Source: Janthinobacterium sp. (lineage in GTDB: Bacteria; Pseudomonadota; Gammaproteobacteria; Burkholderiales; Burkholderiaceae_D). Taken from it: a DNA stretch of 64,000 nt. This document shows positions 26,734 to 36,632 of this stretch, in pieces. Every line of letters starts with the position of its first letter. The stretch's first letter is position 1. The position numbers and the translations under genes were made by a program. The stretch is from contig NZ_RFSK01000009.1 of the NCBI RefSeq assembly GCF_009923995.1, positions 62,001 to 126,000 on the forward strand, given 5' to 3'. The notes under the pieces were generated by a model. That model did not search any database and was not told where the DNA came from. It saw nothing but the letters and a program-made list of their open reading frames with translations.

Positions 26734-27735
26734 TTACTCCGCGTGGTAAGCCGTCACGCGAGCCACTTCGTCCTTCGAGCCGAGGAAGACGGGCACGCGC
26801 TGGTGCAGCTTGTGCGGAGCGATGTCCATGATGCGCTGCTGGCCGTCGGTGGCGGCGCCGCCGGCTTGCTCCACGATGAAGGCCATCGGGTTCGCTTCGT
26901 ACATCAGGCGCAGCTTGCCCGGCATGGAGGTGTCGCGCAGGTCGGCCGGGTACATGAAGATGCCGCCGCGGTTCAGGATGCGGTGCACGTCGGCCACCAT
27001 CGAGGCGATCCAGCGCATGTTGAAATTGGTGCCGCGCGGGCCCGTGTCGCCGGCCAGCAGTTCATCGACATAGCGCTTCACGGGCGGATGCCAGTGACGC
27101 GCGTTCGACATGTTGATGGCAAATTCCTTGGTGGTGGCAGGAATCTGCATATTGCTTTGCGTAAGCACCCACGAACCCATCTCGCGGTCCAGGGTAAAGC
27201 AGTTCACGCCATTGCCGAAGGTCAGTACCAGCATGGTTTGCGGGCCGTACACGGCGTAGCCGGCCGCCACTTGCTTGCTGCCGGCCTGCATGAAGTCCTG
27301 CTCCGTCGGTTCGGCCATGCCTTCCGGCGCCTTCAGCACCGAGAAAATGGTACCGATCGAGACGTTGACGTCGATGTTCGACGAGCCATCCAGTGGGTCG
27401 AACAGCAGCATGTATTCGCCCTTCGGATAGCGGTTCGGGATCGGATGGATCGATTCCATCTCTTCCGACGCCATGGCCGCCAGGTGGCCGCCCCATTCAT
27501 TTGCCTCGAGCAGGATCTCGTTGGAGATGATGTCGAGCTTTTTCTGGACCTCGCCCTGCACGTTTTCCGTGTCGGCCGTGCCCAGCACCTCGCCCAGCGC
27601 GCCCTTGCTGACGGCGTGGCTGATGGTCTTGCAGGCGCGCGCGACTACTTCGATCAGCAGGCGCAGTTCGGCCGGAATGCTGTTGTTCGAGCGCTGCTCT
27701 TCAACCAGGTATTGCGTAAGACTGATGCGTTTCAT
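26734..27735 (-). CDS. fbp: Class 1 fructose-1,6-bisphosphatase
   Basis: A 333-residue cytosolic enzyme of gluconeogenesis that hydrolyses fructose-1,6-bisphosphate to fructose 6-phosphate. The metal-binding signature [23 protein letters not shown] is complete, as are ASEEME upstream and the C-terminal [12 protein letters not shown] and [10 protein letters not shown] substrate-site segments. The start at 27735 ([15 protein letters not shown]) follows AAGGGAATTC; a longer in-frame extension to 27786 lies in the terminator region and is unlikely. It lies 88 bp downstream of pepN on the same strand, separated by a GGGGTC-type hairpin. Confidence 0.97.
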   Translation of the reverse strand: MKRISLTQYLVEEQRSNNSIPAELRLLIEVVARACKTISHAVSKGALGEVLGTADTENVQGEVQKKLDIISNEILLEANEWGGHLAAMASEEMESIHPIPNRYPKGEYMLLFDPLDGSSNIDVNVSIGTIFSVLKAPEGMAEPTEQDFMQAGSKQVAAGYAVYGPQTMLVLTFGNGVNCFTLDREMGSWVLTQSNMQIPATTKEFAINMSNARHWHPPVKRYVDELLAGDTGPRGTNFNMRWIASMVADVHRILNRGGIFMYPADLRDTSMPGKLRLMYEANPMAFIVEQAGGAATDGQQRIMDIAPHKLHQRVPVFLGSKDEVARVTAYHAE

Positions 27736-27791
27736 GAATTCCCTTTTGTTTTGGTGATTATTTTTTCTGGCCCAACCCGACAGCAAAAAGC

Positions 27792-27820
27792 TGGGGTCGG
27801 ACCCGGCGGGGCTGCCCCCG
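27792..27820 (-). terminator. GGGGTC-type hairpin, probable pepN terminator
   Basis: On the plus strand it reads GGGGTCGGACCC, then GGGGCTGCCCCC. The arms pair at about 9 of 12 positions. Read on the minus strand, downstream of pepN, the stem is followed by a TTTTT run, so it can act as an intrinsic terminator between pepN and fbp. It is a diverged relative of the palindromes at 17083 and 33942. Confidence 0.6.
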
Positions 27821-27823
27821 GAA

Positions 27824-30478
27824 TTAGTTGGCCAGCGCCTTGCTGACCACTTCCATCACGTCGTTCGACAGGCTGGCCTGGCCGGCGACCTGTTCCAGCG
27901 CGCCGCGCATGTGGCCTTGCAGCGCGGGCACGTAACGGCGCCAGCGGTCCATGGAACGGGCCAGGCGCGCCGCCACTTGCGGATTCAGGGCGTCGAGGGC
28001 GATGACTTGCTCGGCCCAGAAGGCGTAGCCGCTGCCATCCGCCGCGTGGAACTGCGACGGATTGCCATTCGTGAAGTTGAAAATCAGGCTGCGCGCGCGG
28101 TTCGGATTTTTCAGGGTGAAGGCCGGATGCGTCATCAGCTGGCGCACGGCTTGCACGTCCGTCGATGGCGCCGCGGCCTGCATGGCGAACCACTTGTCGA
28201 CCACCAGCGCCTCGTTCTCGAAGTCGGCATAGAAGCTGGCCAGCGCCGCCTGCGCGTGTGTCGTGGAACCGGAATGGATCAGGGCGCCCAGCGCGGCCGC
28301 GCGGTCCGTCATGTTGCCTGCGCTGTCGAACTGCTGCTGCGCCAGGGCCAGCTCCTGCTCGCCCGGGGCGATCAGCAAGTAGGACAGGGCCAGGTTTTTC
28401 AGCGCCCTCTTGCCGGCCGACAGCGCATCCGGGCTGTATTCGCCCGGCGTCTGGTTGGCGTGGTATTGCGCCAGCAATTCAGGCTTCAGGGCGGCGGCGA
28501 TGGTGCGGCGCATGAACTGGCGCGCCGCGTGGATCGCCTGCGGATCGACTTGCGCCATGCGCTCGGCGATGATGGTTTCCGACGGCAGGATCAAGGCTAG
28601 CTCGCGGAAGGCGGCGTCCAGCGTATCGTCCACCAGCAAGGCGCGCTGCGCTTCGATGAAGGTGTCGTCCAGCGCCAGGGTTGCGCCGGCGGCGACCGCG
28701 CCCGTCAGTTTCAGCAAGCGCTCCATGGCCAGGCGCTGGCCCGCTTCCCAGCGGTTCACGGGGTCGCTGTCATGGCGGAACAGGTGCAGCAACTGGTCGT
28801 CGCTGTAGTCGTATTCCAGCACCACGGGCGCGGAGAAATCGCGCAGCAGCGACGGCACGGGCGCTTCCGCCACATTCGTGAAGCGGAAGGTCTGCGTCGC
28901 CTCGGTCAGTTCCAGCACGACGCTGGTGGCGCCGTTCGTCGCCACGCCATCGACGTGCAGCGGCAGGTCGCGGCCATCCGCGCCCAGCAAGCCGACGGTG
29001 ACGGGAATGTGGAAGGGCAGCTTTTCCGGCTGGCCCGGCGTGGCGGGACAGCTTTGCGCCAGGGTCAGCTCGAACGTCCGGCTGACCGCGTCGTAGCGCG
29101 TGGACGCCGTGACGACGGGCGTGCCGGCCTGGCTGTACCAGCGCTCGAACTGCGTGAAGTCGCGGCCATTCGCATCGGCCATGGCGGCGCGGAAGTCGTC
29201 GCACTGCACCGCCTGGCCATCGTGGCGCTCGAAGTACAGGTCCATGCCCTTGCGGAAGCCGTCGCGGCCCACGAGGGTCTGGTACATGCGCACCACTTCG
29301 GCGCCCTTTTCGTAGATCGTGACGGTATAAAAGTTATTGATCTCGACGAAGGAGTCAGGGCGCACGGGATGCGCCATCGGTCCTGCGTCCTCGGGGAACT
29401 GCGCCTGGCGCAAGGTGCGCACCTGGTCGATGCGCGTGACGGCGCGGCCCGTGTCCGTGCCGATCATGTCGGCCGAGAATTCCTGGTCGCGGAACACCGT
29501 CAGGCCTTCCTTCAAGGACAGCTGGAACCAGTCGCGGCACGTCACGCGGTTGCCCGTCCAGTTGTGGAAGTACTCGTGGCCCACCACCGCTTCGATGCCG
29601 GCGTAATCGACATCGGTCGCCACGCGCGGATTGGCCAGCACGTACTTGGTGTTGAAGATGTTCAGGCCCTTGTTTTCCATCGCGCCCATGTTGAAGTCGC
29701 CCACGGCGACGATCATGAAGCGGTCCAGGTCCAGCTCCAGGCCGAAGCGCTCCTCGTCCCAGCGGATCGAGTTTTTCAGCGACTGCATGGCGTAGTCGGT
29801 CTTATCGAGGTTGCCGTCTTCCACCCACACCTGCAGCAGCACTTCGCGGCCCGATTTCAGGGTATAGCGCTCTTCCTGGCACACGAGGCGCGCCGCCACC
29901 AGGGCGAACAGGTAGGATGGCTTCTTGAACGGGTCTTCCCACTTGGCGTAATGGCGGCCGTCGCCCAGGTCGCCCTCTTCGATCAGATTGCCGTTCGACA
30001 GCAGCACGGGATACTTGTCCTTGTCGGCGCGCAGCATGACCGTGTACTTGGCCATCACGTCCGGGCGGTCCGGGAAGAAGGTGATGCGGCGGAAGCCCTC
30101 CGCCTCGCACTGCGTGAAGAAGTTATGGTTCGACACGTACAGGCCGGACAACGAGGTATTGTCCTGCGGCGCCAGCACGGTTTCGATATCGAGCGTCACA
30201 TCGTCCGGGGCCTTGGGAATCGTCAGCATGCTGGCCGTCAGCTTGTATTGCGACGGTTTCAGCACCTTGCCATTCAGGCGCACCATCACCAGTTCGATAT
30301 GTTCGCCATGCAATTCGATGCTGCGGCTGGCGCTGGCCGGGTTGTGGCGCAGGCGGATCCGGCTCGCCACCACTGTGCGGGCGGGATCGAGATCGAAACC
30401 AAGTTCGACGCTGTCAACCAGGAAACTGGGCGGCGTGTAATCTTTGCGGTAAATCGTCTGAGGGCTGTCTGTGCGCAT
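27824..30478 (-). CDS. pepN: Aminopeptidase N
   Basis: An 884-residue cytosolic M1-family zinc aminopeptidase that removes N-terminal residues from peptides. The zinc motif is HEYFH at residues 301-305 with Glu324 in [15 protein letters not shown], spaced 18 residues as required, and the exopeptidase motif [12 protein letters not shown] lies upstream. The length (E. coli PepN is 870) and the C-terminal helical domain typical of bacterial PepN are present. The gene is the upstream member of a pepN-fbp pair. It differs from the secreted M1 peptidase at 1780-4155, having no signal peptide and a canonical GAMEN box. Confidence 0.96.
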   Translation of the reverse strand: MRTDSPQTIYRKDYTPPSFLVDSVELGFDLDPARTVVASRIRLRHNPASASRSIELHGEHIELVMVRLNGKVLKPSQYKLTASMLTIPKAPDDVTLDIETVLAPQDNTSLSGLYVSNHNFFTQCEAEGFRRITFFPDRPDVMAKYTVMLRADKDKYPVLLSNGNLIEEGDLGDGRHYAKWEDPFKKPSYLFALVAARLVCQEERYTLKSGREVLLQVWVEDGNLDKTDYAMQSLKNSIRWDEERFGLELDLDRFMIVAVGDFNMGAMENKGLNIFNTKYVLANPRVATDVDYAGIEAVVGHEYFHNWTGNRVTCRDWFQLSLKEGLTVFRDQEFSADMIGTDTGRAVTRIDQVRTLRQAQFPEDAGPMAHPVRPDSFVEINNFYTVTIYEKGAEVVRMYQTLVGRDGFRKGMDLYFERHDGQAVQCDDFRAAMADANGRDFTQFERWYSQAGTPVVTASTRYDAVSRTFELTLAQSCPATPGQPEKLPFHIPVTVGLLGADGRDLPLHVDGVATNGATSVVLELTEATQTFRFTNVAEAPVPSLLRDFSAPVVLEYDYSDDQLLHLFRHDSDPVNRWEAGQRLAMERLLKLTGAVAAGATLALDDTFIEAQRALLVDDTLDAAFRELALILPSETIIAERMAQVDPQAIHAARQFMRRTIAAALKPELLAQYHANQTPGEYSPDALSAGKRALKNLALSYLLIAPGEQELALAQQQFDSAGNMTDRAAALGALIHSGSTTHAQAALASFYADFENEALVVDKWFAMQAAAPSTDVQAVRQLMTHPAFTLKNPNRARSLIFNFTNGNPSQFHAADGSGYAFWAEQVIALDALNPQVAARLARSMDRWRRYVPALQGHMRGALEQVAGQASLSNDVMEVVSKALAN

Positions 30479-30650
30479 AGGGATTTGGGTGGGAGCGGAG
30501 GCAAAAGCCTATTTTACCAACACCGGCCCCTGATAGTCGCGATTCCCGCGCCAATTGCCGCGATTCGGATCAGGAATGTTGGATTCCCTTACACGCCGAC
30601 ATGCTAGGTAACATTCTGTAATAATGAATGGAAACAAATAGAACTATTCT

Positions 30651-30656
30651 TATAAT
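30651..30656 (+). promoter_or_regulatory. TATAAT -10 box of the DUF4136-like lipoprotein gene
   Basis: A consensus TATAAT lies in an unusually A/T-rich stretch (about 30605-30665), 60 bp before the start codon. No good -35 hexamer is seen at the correct distance, so an activator may be needed. Two copies of ATGAATTGC (30665-30673 and 30685-30693) lie in the expected leader. Confidence 0.5.
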
Positions 30657-30716
30657 ACTAAGCGATGAATTGCGTCTACCAACAATGAATTGCAGCTAAT
30701 CTAAGGAGATCATGCA

Positions 30717-31346
30717 ATGAAACGATATCTCACCATTATGATGGCCGCATTGACCGTGTTGCTGACCGGATGCGCCACCACCATACGCAGCGATGTGACG
30801 GCATTCCATGAATGGCCCGCGCAATTGCAGGACAAATCGTATGTTTTTGAAGCCCCGGCACCTGAAAACGACACGCTGGAGTATCGCAACTATCAAAACC
30901 TGGTGCGCGCGGAACTGGCCAAGCATGGTTTTGGCGAAGCTTCCGGCCCCGCGGCAGCCAATTTGCGCGTGGCGATGAATTTTTCCACGGTCGATTATCC
31001 TGAGCGCGTGCTGCAGGCAACCGACCCGTTCTGGTATGGCCCCGGCTACTGGCCCGGCCGTTATGGCTACCGCTACGGCGCATGGCCAGGCTATGGCCGC
31101 TTTGGCTATAACCCCTACTGGTACGGCCCCATGGAAATGGAAGAAAGCGTGCGCCATAAATACGAGCGCGAACTGCGCGTGACGATCAATGACCGCACCG
31201 GCAAGAAACTGTACGACGTGACCGTGCAATCGACCAGCAACAAGCGCGCCACGTCGCAAGTGATGCCCGCCATGGTCGCCAGCGCCTTTGCCGACTTCCC
31301 CGGCCAGAGCGGCGTCCCTCGCAAGGTGGAAGTCAAAGTGCAGTAA
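30717..31346 (+). CDS. DUF4136-like lipoprotein
   Basis: A 209-residue lipoprotein: the signal MKRYLTIMMAALTVLLTGC has Cys19 as the lipid site. The mature part begins TIRSDVTAFHEWP and has the DUF4136 pattern of an early aromatic strand (KSYVFEAP), a central alpha/beta section and the late strand VQSTSNKRATS. Residues about 100-142 are a Tyr/Gly/Trp/Pro-rich stretch (WYGPGYWPGRYGYRYG), low complexity and likely exposed. The start has AAGGAGA seven bases upstream and an excellent terminator follows the stop. The biological role of DUF4136 proteins is not established; envelope location is well supported. Confidence 0.83.
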   Translation: MKRYLTIMMAALTVLLTGCATTIRSDVTAFHEWPAQLQDKSYVFEAPAPENDTLEYRNYQNLVRAELAKHGFGEASGPAAANLRVAMNFSTVDYPERVLQATDPFWYGPGYWPGRYGYRYGAWPGYGRFGYNPYWYGPMEMEESVRHKYERELRVTINDRTGKKLYDVTVQSTSNKRATSQVMPAMVASAFADFPGQSGVPRKVEVKVQ

Positions 31347-31363
31347 ATCGAATGAGCCCGCAT

Positions 31364-31404
31364 AAAAACCGGCTTGTGCAGCAATGCGCAAGCCGGTTTT
31401 TTTT
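31364..31404. terminator. Bidirectional Rho-independent terminator
   Basis: AAAACCGGCTTG (31365-31376) and CAAGCCGGTTTT (31389-31400) form a perfect 12-bp stem, with T8 following on the plus strand and an A run before it. It ends the lipoprotein gene and, on the other strand, the quinone reductase/39-residue peptide transcript. Confidence 0.9.
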
Positions 31405-31407
31405 CAT

Positions 31408-31527
31408 TCAAGAATAATACGCCTCGGCGGCAAACGTCAGCACGCCGATCAGCGCCACGGCCAGCAGCAGCACGATCAGCAGGCGGCCGAACTTCGGCGC
31501 GTCGTCCTTGTCGCCTTCGCCGCTCAT
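31408..31527 (-). CDS. 39-residue single-helix membrane peptide coupled to quinone reductase
   Basis: A small frame whose ATG overlaps the stop of the upstream quinone reductase gene (ATGA), so it would be translated by coupling. The product starts MSGEGDKDDAPKFGR, a charged cytosolic head, then has one hydrophobic helix (LLIVLLLAVALIGVLTFAA), and ends EAYYS. It terminates four bases from the strong terminator at 31364-31404, so it is the last gene of its transcript. The family is not recognised. The layout (charged head, one helix, coupled start, terminator right after the stop) supports a real gene; a random frame giving such a clean helix is less likely but possible. Confidence 0.62.
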   Translation of the reverse strand: MSGEGDKDDAPKFGRLLIVLLLAVALIGVLTFAAEAYYS

Positions 31528-32513
31528 GGCACGATGATGGTCGAACCGGTGGTCTTGCGTCCTTCCAGGTCAGCATGGGCCTGGGCGACGTTGGCCAGGC
31601 TGTAGCGCTGGTTGATCTCGATTTTGACTTCGCCGCTGCTGACGACGCCGAACAGCGAAGTGGCCATCTCTTCCAGGTTGGCGCGGTTCGAGGCATAGCT
31701 GAACAGGGCCGGACGCGTGAGGAACAGCGATCCGCGCGACGCCAGCTCGGACAGGGTGAAGGCCGGCACGGGGCCGGAAGCGTTGCCGAAGCTGACCATC
31801 ATGCCCAGCGGCGCCAGGCAGTCGAGCGAACCGATGAAGGTGTCCTTGCCGATGGAATCGTAGACGACGGAGACGCCCTTGCCGCCCGTGATCTCGCGCA
31901 CGCGCTCGACGAAGTTTTCCGTGTTGTAGTTGATGACATGGGCCGCGCCGTGCGCCTTGGCCAGCGCCACCTTTTCATCGGAACCGGCCGTGCCGATCAG
32001 GTTCACGCCCAGCACTTTCGCCCACTGGCAGGCGATCAGGCCCACGCCGCCCGCGGCCGCGTGGAACAGCACCGTATCGCCCGCCTTCAGGGCCACCGTG
32101 CGGTGGAACAGGTATTGCACCGTCAAGCCTTGCAGCATCATGGCGGCCGCCGTATCGAAACCGATGCGCTCGGGCAGCACCAGCAGCAGGGCCGCCGGCA
32201 GGTTGCGCTGCTGCGCGTACGCGCCGTTGATGCGCGCCGCATACGCCACGCGGTCGCCCACCTTCACTTCCGTGACGCCCTCGCCCACCGCCTCGACGAT
32301 GCCCGCGCCCTCCACGCCCAGGCCATTGGGCAGCGGCTGCGGGTACAGGCCCGTGCGGAAATACACGTCGATGAAATTGAGGCCGATGGCCTCGTGTTTC
32401 ACGCGCGCTTCGCCGGGGCCCGGCGGCGGCAGTTCCACATCCACATATTCCATCACTTCCGGGCCGCCCGTGCGCTGTACGCGGATGGCTTTGGTGGTAA
32501 TCGTTGCGCTCAC
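31524..32513 (-). CDS. qor: NADPH:quinone reductase
   Basis: A 329-residue cytosolic oxidoreductase of the zinc-independent medium-chain dehydrogenase family. It carries the early substrate loop GLNFIDVYFRTGLYP, the NADPH-binding motif FHAAAGGVGLIACQWAK, and the quinone reductase signature regions around YDSIGKDTF and LTRPALFSYASNR. Family members reduce quinones with NADPH. The GTG start at 32513 is supported by AAGGAGCATATT immediately before it. Downstream its stop overlaps a 39-residue membrane peptide gene; upstream, mgsA lies 33 bp away on the same strand. The pairing with mgsA suggests handling of reactive carbonyls or redox by-products, an inference only. Confidence 0.92.
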   Translation of the reverse strand: MSATITTKAIRVQRTGGPEVMEYVDVELPPPGPGEARVKHEAIGLNFIDVYFRTGLYPQPLPNGLGVEGAGIVEAVGEGVTEVKVGDRVAYAARINGAYAQQRNLPAALLLVLPERIGFDTAAAMMLQGLTVQYLFHRTVALKAGDTVLFHAAAGGVGLIACQWAKVLGVNLIGTAGSDEKVALAKAHGAAHVINYNTENFVERVREITGGKGVSVVYDSIGKDTFIGSLDCLAPLGMMVSFGNASGPVPAFTLSELASRGSLFLTRPALFSYASNRANLEEMATSLFGVVSSGEVKIEINQRYSLANVAQAHADLEGRKTTGSTIIVP

Positions 32514-32546
32514 AATATGCTCCTTGAAGAAGAATCGGGAAAAACG

Positions 32547-32936
32547 TCAGGCGGCGGACTGGGCGCGCGCCTGCAGTTGCGACAGCACCAGGTGCGCCGA
32601 CGACAGATTCGTCGCGCACGCCACGTTGTGCACGTCGCAGGCGCGCACCAGGGCGTTGATGTCCGGCTCGTGCGGCTGCGGCGTCATCGGGTCGCGCAGG
32701 AAGATCACGCAATCGATCAAGCCTTCCACCAGCAGGGAGCCGATCTGCAAGTCGCCGCCGAACGGGCCGGAATGCTTGCGCTCGACCGCCAGGCCCAGCT
32801 CGTTGATCAGGCGCCCGCCCGTGGTGCCCGTAGCCGACAGTTCGCAGCCCTTGAGAAAGTCCAGGTATTCGCCCGCCAGGGTAATCATGTCATCTTTTTT
32901 CTTGTCGTGGGCAATGAGGGCGATGCGTGTTTTCAT
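32547..32936 (-). CDS. mgsA: Methylglyoxal synthase
   Basis: A 129-residue cytosolic enzyme that converts dihydroxyacetone phosphate to methylglyoxal and phosphate, a bypass of lower glycolysis. The protein begins [17 protein letters not shown], and holds the phosphate-binding ATGTTGGRL, the active-site [12 protein letters not shown] and the conserved [14 protein letters not shown]. The C terminus [15 protein letters not shown] matches the family, and the length is normal. It is followed by the quinone reductase gene and preceded by an EamA transporter gene, both on the same strand. Confidence 0.96.
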   Translation of the reverse strand: MKTRIALIAHDKKKDDMITLAGEYLDFLKGCELSATGTTGGRLINELGLAVERKHSGPFGGDLQIGSLLVEGLIDCVIFLRDPMTPQPHEPDINALVRACDVHNVACATNLSSAHLVLSQLQARAQSAA

Positions 32937-32965
32937 GGTGGGAACTTTTCAGTGGGTGGGTGGAA

Positions 32966-33886
32966 TTATTTCTTTTTCGACAGCAAGTAAATACCGGCCA
33001 AGACGAGGCTGGTGCCGGCCAGCTGCCAGTTGGTGATCGGCTCATCGAGGATCATGGCGCCCAGGAACAGGGTCGATACGGGGCCGATCATGCCCGCCTG
33101 CGACGCGACGGGCGCGCCGATCCGCTCGACGGCGATCATCGTCATGAAGACGGGCATCACCGTGCAAAAGATGCCATTGAGCAATGACAAGCCGTACACG
33201 GGCATGGGCTGGATCAGCAGCTCGACGGGGCGCAGGATGAAGAATTGGGCGATGCAGGCAAAGCTGGCCACGCACATGGCGTAGGAAACGAGCCGCATCG
33301 AGCCGATGCGCTTCACCAGTTCACCCGAGCCCAGCAGGTACACGGCATAGGAACAGGCCGAACCCAGCACCAGGGTGGAACCGAGCGCCACGTTGCTGGC
33401 GCCGCCCTGCAAGTCGTGCACGAACACCAGCACGATGCCGCAGTAGGAAGTGAACAGGGCCAGCCATTGCAGGCGGCTGATGCGCTGCTTGAAGTACACG
33501 GTGGTAATCAGGAGCACGAAAGTGGGCGTGAGGAACAGGATCAGCCGCTCCAGCCCCACGGAAATGTATTGCAGTCCGAGAAAGTCCAGATAGCTGGACA
33601 GGTAGTAGCCGACGAGACCCAGGCCGACCAGGCGCCAGCGGTCGCTGTTTGATAACGGCGGCTCCGTGCGCATCTGCCAGTACGCGATGACGGCGAACAC
33701 GGGCAGCGAAAAGATCATCCTGAAGGCGATCAGGGTGACGGCATCGATCTGGTAGCGGTACAGCAGCTTGGCGACGATGGCCTTGGTGGAAAACAGCACC
33801 GCCCCGCCCACGGCGATGGCCAGGCCACCGAGGTAGACGGAACGGGGAATCGGGAGAGGAGATGCTTGCGGGGAACTGGAGCTCAT
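32966..33886 (-). CDS. EamA/DMT-family inner-membrane transporter
   Basis: A 306-residue protein with ten hydrophobic segments in two repeated halves, the pattern of the EamA (RhaT/DMT) exporter family. Typical features are GAVLFSTKAIVAKLLYRY near the first helix, GLQYISVGLERLILFLTPTFVLL in helix 4-5, and the second-half copy APVASQAGMIGPVSTLFLGAMILDEPI. It ends with the basic tail LLSKKK. The substrate is not deducible. The start is uncertain: ATG at 33886 has GGAG directly next to it (poor spacing), while TTG at 33904 has none. It lies 29 bp upstream of mgsA and may share its transcript. Confidence 0.88.
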   Translation of the reverse strand: MSSSSPQASPLPIPRSVYLGGLAIAVGGAVLFSTKAIVAKLLYRYQIDAVTLIAFRMIFSLPVFAVIAYWQMRTEPPLSNSDRWRLVGLGLVGYYLSSYLDFLGLQYISVGLERLILFLTPTFVLLITTVYFKQRISRLQWLALFTSYCGIVLVFVHDLQGGASNVALGSTLVLGSACSYAVYLLGSGELVKRIGSMRLVSYAMCVASFACIAQFFILRPVELLIQPMPVYGLSLLNGIFCTVMPVFMTMIAVERIGAPVASQAGMIGPVSTLFLGAMILDEPITNWQLAGTSLVLAGIYLLSKKK

Positions 33887-33941
33887 CTCCAGATTGTAAG
33901 GCAAAAGCGGGAGGCGGCCGATAAGCCCAACGGCAACAACC

Positions 33942-33968
33942 GGGGTCGGACCCTGAGGGCCCGACCCC
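33942..33968. repeat. GGGGTC-type intergenic palindrome
   Basis: GGGGTCGGACCC, loop TGA, and GGGCCCGACCCC pair at 11 of 12 positions. It lies just beyond the 3' end of the PhoD gene on the minus strand and ahead of the EamA gene, so it may end the PhoD transcript. It is the third copy of the family seen at 17083 and 27792. Confidence 0.55.
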
Positions 33969-34004
33969 AGCCCCTGCTTTGGGCTTGACGTTTAAGAAAT
34001 AGTT

Positions 34005-36488
34005 TTAAGACACCACCACCGCCGCCGTGCCCGCCGTCACGGTGGCCGTCGTCACGCGCGCAATCACGTTCGATGGCGCCGCCGTGCCGACCAGCTTGTT
34101 CACCTGCTTGAATTGCGCCACCAGCTTGCCCGGCGTCAAAGTGACCACCGTGTAACCCTGCGCATCCGTGTTCAGGTGCTTGATCCACGGATTGTTGCCC
34201 AGGCCGGACAATTGCTGCGCCAGACCCAGCAGGGTCACGCTGAAGTCAGTGCTCGCTTTCAAGCCGGCTTGCACGGCCGTCACCGTTGCATCGAGCTGGG
34301 CTTCCGGCACGCCCTTGGCGGCCAGGGCGCCGCGCAGCTGCACGCGCAACTGCTCCAGCAGGCTGTCGACGGTCGGCACGGCCTTGCCCATGGTGTAGTC
34401 GAGCAGGTTGATGTCCAGATTGACCGTGCCCAGGCCCGTGACGGGGATGGCCAGCGGGTAGCTGACGAGGGTGCCGATGTCGCCCATGGTGCCAGCGGCC
34501 GACTTCAGGTAACTGAAGAAGGAATCCGAGCTGACGCCCGCCGACACCAGGTCCACCATGACGGGCGTGCCGCCGCCGGCCGCATCGAAATCGTCGTTGA
34601 CCGTGCCGGCAAAGAAGGAGTGGATATCGCCCGTGATCGCCACCACGTTGCCGATGGCATTCGTTTTCAGGTGCGCCATCAGGTTCTTGCGTTCGCTGTT
34701 GTAGCCATCCCACTGGTCGCAATTAAGCAGGAAGCGCGTGAAGAACGGCGCCAGTGCGGCCTGCTGGCCGGAAGCGGTGACAAAGGCCGAGGCCGCACCC
34801 TTGGCCTGCACGTCGGGCTTGATCCAGCCGAAGGCGATCACCTGCGCGGCGGCCGTGGGCGAGCCGCTGTTGTAGGCGGCCACCGTGATGCCGGCCTGCG
34901 CGGCGGAGAGACCGGCGCCCACGGCCGCCGCACCCTGCGCGCTGGCGTTGGCTGCCGCGCCGGTGATGGCCATGGCGGCGGCCTGCGCCAGGGTCGTCGA
35001 TGCGCCCGCCGTCGAGGCGGCCACGATGGCGGACGCCAGCGGCACGCTGCCGCCCACCAATGGCAAGGTCGTGGCGATGGCCTGGCCCACGTTCGTCATG
35101 GCGCTCAGGGCCAGCAAGGTGGCGATGGCGTCCGTGCCATTCAGGCCCATGCGCAGCAGCGATACCTCATTGCCCCACAGCTTCCACGTCGACGTGGCCG
35201 CCTTCATCTTGCCCTTCCACCAGTCGCGCTGCGTGCTGCCCAGCATGCCGACGGCAGCCAGCGGGTCCGTGCCGGCCTTCGTCGCGGCCGCCATCTTTTG
35301 TCCTTCCACGCTGTCGAACAGCGCTTGCGGCACCAGGTAGCGGCTGCCGATGCTGCCCAGCGGCTTGCCCGTGGCGGGGTTGATGGTCGATTCGGCAATC
35401 GCATGGTCGGCGCGGTACAGGCGCTCGTCCGTCATCACCAGCTGCATCAGTTTGCCGAACTGGAAATCGCGGTAGATCTGGATATTCTGGAACGTCGTCG
35501 CGGCGGCATCGAAGGTGACGTCGGCCGGCATGTATTCGAACCACGCCTGGTTGGCGCTGCGGCGGCGCGCCGGCTGGTGCAGGTCGCTGCCGTCGGCCGC
35601 CACGATGCCTTCGTAGGTGGAGGCATCCTGCCAGGCATCGTCCGTGAATTCGTGGTCGTCCCAGATGGCGATGAAGGCAAAGCGCTCGTGCACGGCCTGC
35701 AGGCGCGTATCGGTGCGGTATTTCTTGTACAGGTAGCGGTAATCGGCCACCGTGGTGGCGTATTTAGCGCCGGACGTGCCGCTCTTGAACGTGCCATCGG
35801 GCAGCTTCAGCTGGTCATGGCGGCTCTCCACGGCGCCGCTCTGGAATGCTTCGCCCACCGTTTCATAGATGTAGTCGCCCAGGTGGACGATGAAGTCGAG
35901 CGATTCATTGGCAGCGATGTGCGACAGCGCGCCCCAGTGGTTGATGCTCCAGTCCTGGCACGTCAGGTAGGCGAACTGCAGCTGGCTCACGTCGGCCGTG
36001 GCGGCGGGCGCCGTCTTGAAGCGGCCCACGTTCGAGCGCACGTCGCCGGCGATGAACTGGTAAAAGTACACCTGCCCCGGCTGCAGGCCCGTCACCTTGT
36101 GGCGCAAGGTATTGTCGAAATCGGCCTTCAGGGGCAGTTTCGCATCGACGACTGGGGTGCCGGCCAGGGCGGTATTGCCGCCCAGCGCGGCCGTATTGTC
36201 CGCCGCGCTGACGATGAGGCGCACGGCGAGGTCCGACTTGCCCGCCACGGCAGGCGCGACGGCATCAGAACTGGCGGGCACGACGCGCGTCCACAGCATG
36301 ACGCTATCCGGGCGCGGATCGCCCGACGCCACGCTTTGCGGGAATTTCCAGTCGCTGCCCGATGCCAGCGGCACGCCGGGGTCGCTGTAATCGGTGCTGC
36401 CGCAGGCGGCAAGCCCGGCGGTAGCCACCGAGACGGTGATAAAGCCGCCTAATTTCAGAAATTGCCGCCTGTCCATTTGACTTGCCAT
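34005..36488 (-). CDS. phoD: Exported PhoD-type alkaline phosphatase, enlarged
   Basis: An 827-residue phosphodiesterase/alkaline phosphatase of the PhoD family, which releases phosphate from phosphate esters outside the cytosol. The N terminus has a twin-arginine signal (RRQFLK, Arg7-Arg8) and a lipobox-like LAACGS (Cys29), so it is Tat-exported and perhaps lipid-anchored. Metal-site segments include LTCQDWSINH, IVHLGDYIYE, IWDDHEFTDDAW and ITGDIHSFFAG. Two parts are unusual: an Ala-rich insertion around residues 465-575 and a C-terminal extension after about 650; typical members are roughly 520-580 residues. The ATG at 36488 follows GAGGGCGCGAC; ATG at 36476 is possible. It is divergent from yebC. 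Confidence 0.87.
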   Translation of the reverse strand: MASQMDRRQFLKLGGFITVSVATAGLAACGSTDYSDPGVPLASGSDWKFPQSVASGDPRPDSVMLWTRVVPASSDAVAPAVAGKSDLAVRLIVSAADNTAALGGNTALAGTPVVDAKLPLKADFDNTLRHKVTGLQPGQVYFYQFIAGDVRSNVGRFKTAPAATADVSQLQFAYLTCQDWSINHWGALSHIAANESLDFIVHLGDYIYETVGEAFQSGAVESRHDQLKLPDGTFKSGTSGAKYATTVADYRYLYKKYRTDTRLQAVHERFAFIAIWDDHEFTDDAWQDASTYEGIVAADGSDLHQPARRRSANQAWFEYMPADVTFDAAATTFQNIQIYRDFQFGKLMQLVMTDERLYRADHAIAESTINPATGKPLGSIGSRYLVPQALFDSVEGQKMAAATKAGTDPLAAVGMLGSTQRDWWKGKMKAATSTWKLWGNEVSLLRMGLNGTDAIATLLALSAMTNVGQAIATTLPLVGGSVPLASAIVAASTAGASTTLAQAAAMAITGAAANASAQGAAAVGAGLSAAQAGITVAAYNSGSPTAAAQVIAFGWIKPDVQAKGAASAFVTASGQQAALAPFFTRFLLNCDQWDGYNSERKNLMAHLKTNAIGNVVAITGDIHSFFAGTVNDDFDAAGGGTPVMVDLVSAGVSSDSFFSYLKSAAGTMGDIGTLVSYPLAIPVTGLGTVNLDINLLDYTMGKAVPTVDSLLEQLRVQLRGALAAKGVPEAQLDATVTAVQAGLKASTDFSVTLLGLAQQLSGLGNNPWIKHLNTDAQGYTVVTLTPGKLVAQFKQVNKLVGTAAPSNVIARVTTATVTAGTAAVVVS

Positions 36489-36632
36489 GATGTCGCGCCC
36501 TCAACTATGGTGAAAGCGCGTCACTTTAACAACAGATTGTGTCCGCTTGATGACGGGGCCATGCCGCTTGGCAGGGGGCCGATATGCTAAAATGTCGGCC
36601 ACAATTGAACACCCGTCTAAGGAAGATTCGAC

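Noticed and set aside
36568-36593. TTGGCA / TAAAAT promoter ahead of yebC
   Set aside because: The spacing is only 14 bp, too short for a standard sigma70 promoter, so no promoter is annotated.
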